Below, piece by piece: positions 5,819 through 6,621 of a stretch of DNA of 6,621 nt. Under the pieces are notes generated by a model. It did no database searches. It was not told the origin of the DNA and was given only the letters and a program-made list of their open reading frames with translations. The translations under genes and the position numbers were made by a program. Source of the DNA: Desulfurivibrio alkaliphilus. Lineage in GTDB: Bacteria; Desulfobacterota; Desulfobulbia; Desulfobulbales; Desulfurivibrionaceae. Where the stretch lies: positions 1-6,621 of the forward strand of contig DSDS01000195.1 of NCBI GenBank assembly GCA_011048585.1, written 5' to 3'. Position 1 is the stretch's first letter; every line of letters starts with the position of its first letter.

Positions 5819-6621
5819 ATGACGGCAGCAGTGGAACGGCGGGTGTCGGTGGGGTTAGGGGCGCGGGCCTATGAGATTGTGATCCGCCAGGGTCTGTTGA
5901 CCTGGGTGGGCAAGGATCTGGCGGAGCTTAAGGTTGGACGTCGCTACGCGGTGATAGCCGATGACCGGGTGGCCGCTCTCTTTGGCCGGGAGTTGCTGGA
6001 CGGTCTCGCGGCCGCCGGGATCCGGGTCGAGTTGATCACCTTTCCCCAGGGCGAGGCCGCCAAAAACATGGCCACGGTGGCTGAGCTGGCCGGCCGGCTG
6101 GCCCGTTCGGGGCTGGATCGCGGTGATGCCTTGATCGCCCTGGGCGGCGGTGTAACCGGTGATATCTGCGGGTTTCTCGCCTCCATCTATATGCGAGGGA
6201 TCTCCTTTGTGCAGGTACCCACCTCTCTGCTGGCCCAGGTGGATAGCTCAGTGGGCGGCAAGACCGGGGTTGATATTCCGGAGGGGAAAAACCTGCTCGG
6301 CACATTCTACCAGCCTCGCCGGGTTTATATCGATCCCGGAGTTTTGGCGGCCTTGCCCGAGGCGGAGATGCTCAACGGTCTGGCCGAAGTGATCAAGTAT
6401 GGCGTGATTTACGACGCGGAACTTTTCCGGGAGCTCGTGGAGAAGCGGGCGGCAGTGCTGGCCCGCGATCTTGGGGTGCTGGCGGCCATCATCGAACGTT
6501 GCTGCCAGATCAAGGCGGCGGTGGTGGCGGCCGACGAACGGGAAGCCGATCTGCGCCGCATTCTTAATTTCGGTCACACCCTGGGGCACGCGGTTGAAGC
6601 CGCTTCCGGCTATACCCTGGC
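5819..6621 (+). CDS. aroB: 3-Dehydroquinate synthase (partial, 3' end outside window)
   Basis: AroB converts DAHP to 3-dehydroquinate with transient use of NAD+ and a divalent metal, as the second step of the shikimate pathway to aromatic amino acids. The frame is open for 267 codons to the window edge, while the family is about 360 residues, so roughly the last quarter is missing. Diagnostic motifs are the NAD-binding GGGVTGDICGF (from residue 109), PTSLLAQVDSSVGGKTGVD (134-152), NLLGTFYQP, GLAEVIKYG with metal ligand Glu190, and NFGHTLGHAVE (250-260) with metal ligand His253. The third metal-binding histidine of the family would fall just past the edge. GAGAGGAG (5806-5813) lies five bases before the ATG. 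An ATG at 5814 opens only ATG-CTA-TGA, overlapping the true start, and has no room for a ribosome-binding site. Transcription from a promoter between 5758 and 5805 is likely, but I cannot point to a clear one. Confidence 0.96.
   Translation, partial: MTAAVERRVSVGLGARAYEIVIRQGLLTWVGKDLAELKVGRRYAVIADDRVAALFGRELLDGLAAAGIRVELITFPQGEAAKNMATVAELAGRLARSGLDRGDALIALGGGVTGDICGFLASIYMRGISFVQVPTSLLAQVDSSVGGKTGVDIPEGKNLLGTFYQPRRVYIDPGVLAALPEAEMLNGLAEVIKYGVIYDAELFRELVEKRAAVLARDLGVLAAIIERCCQIKAAVVAADEREADLRRILNFGHTLGHAVEAASGYTL

Noticed and set aside
1..6621. CRISPR arrays, tRNA or rRNA genes, insertion sequences, attachment sites and phage genes.
   Set aside because: I saw no regularly spaced repeats, cloverleaf-like sequence, transposase or integrase motifs, or flanking direct repeats anywhere in the window.

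Overview
The window reads as ordinary chromosomal DNA of a GC-rich Gram-negative, flagellated, anaerobic sulfur-metabolising bacterium. A 425-residue homo-oligomeric-type ATP sulfurylase with a Cys/His zinc site, next to a compact set of late flagellar genes, fits Desulfobacterota. A Desulfobulbales or Desulfurivibrio-like organism is my best guess. This placement is inferred from gene content and style, not from a marker gene or a database search.

Layout, left to right. Positions 1-289 hold the edge of an unidentified gene (direction uncertain), a striking inverted repeat (65-107) and an AT-rich spacer. Next, all on the + strand, comes a YkgJ-type cysteine-cluster protein (290-1039). A near-consensus sigma-28 (FliA) promoter (1051-1077) follows, and then a late flagellar cluster: fliD (filament cap), fliS (flagellin chaperone), a FliT/FlgN-like export chaperone and flaG. 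A 337-base spacer contains a pyrimidine-rich, G-poor stretch that could serve Rho termination. It also holds a strong sigma-70-type promoter (perfect TTGACA, 17-bp spacer, TATAGG) and an AU-rich leader hairpin. sat (ATP sulfurylase) follows and is closed by a textbook intrinsic terminator (5714-5757). The window ends inside aroB (3-dehydroquinate synthase).

How the parts work together. FliD, FliS, the FliT-like protein and FlaG build and control the external flagellar filament. The sigma-28 site suggests that they are made only after the hook-basal body is complete. sat is an independent, apparently single-gene, highly expressed unit for sulfate activation, or for its reverse in sulfur oxidation or disproportionation. 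aroB starts a separate housekeeping (shikimate) unit.

I found no CRISPR array, mobile element, tRNA or rRNA, and no clearly novel system. The points most worth a second look are the sigma-28 promoter, the FliB-related cysteine-cluster family member beside flagellar genes, the left-edge inverted repeat, and the sat leader.
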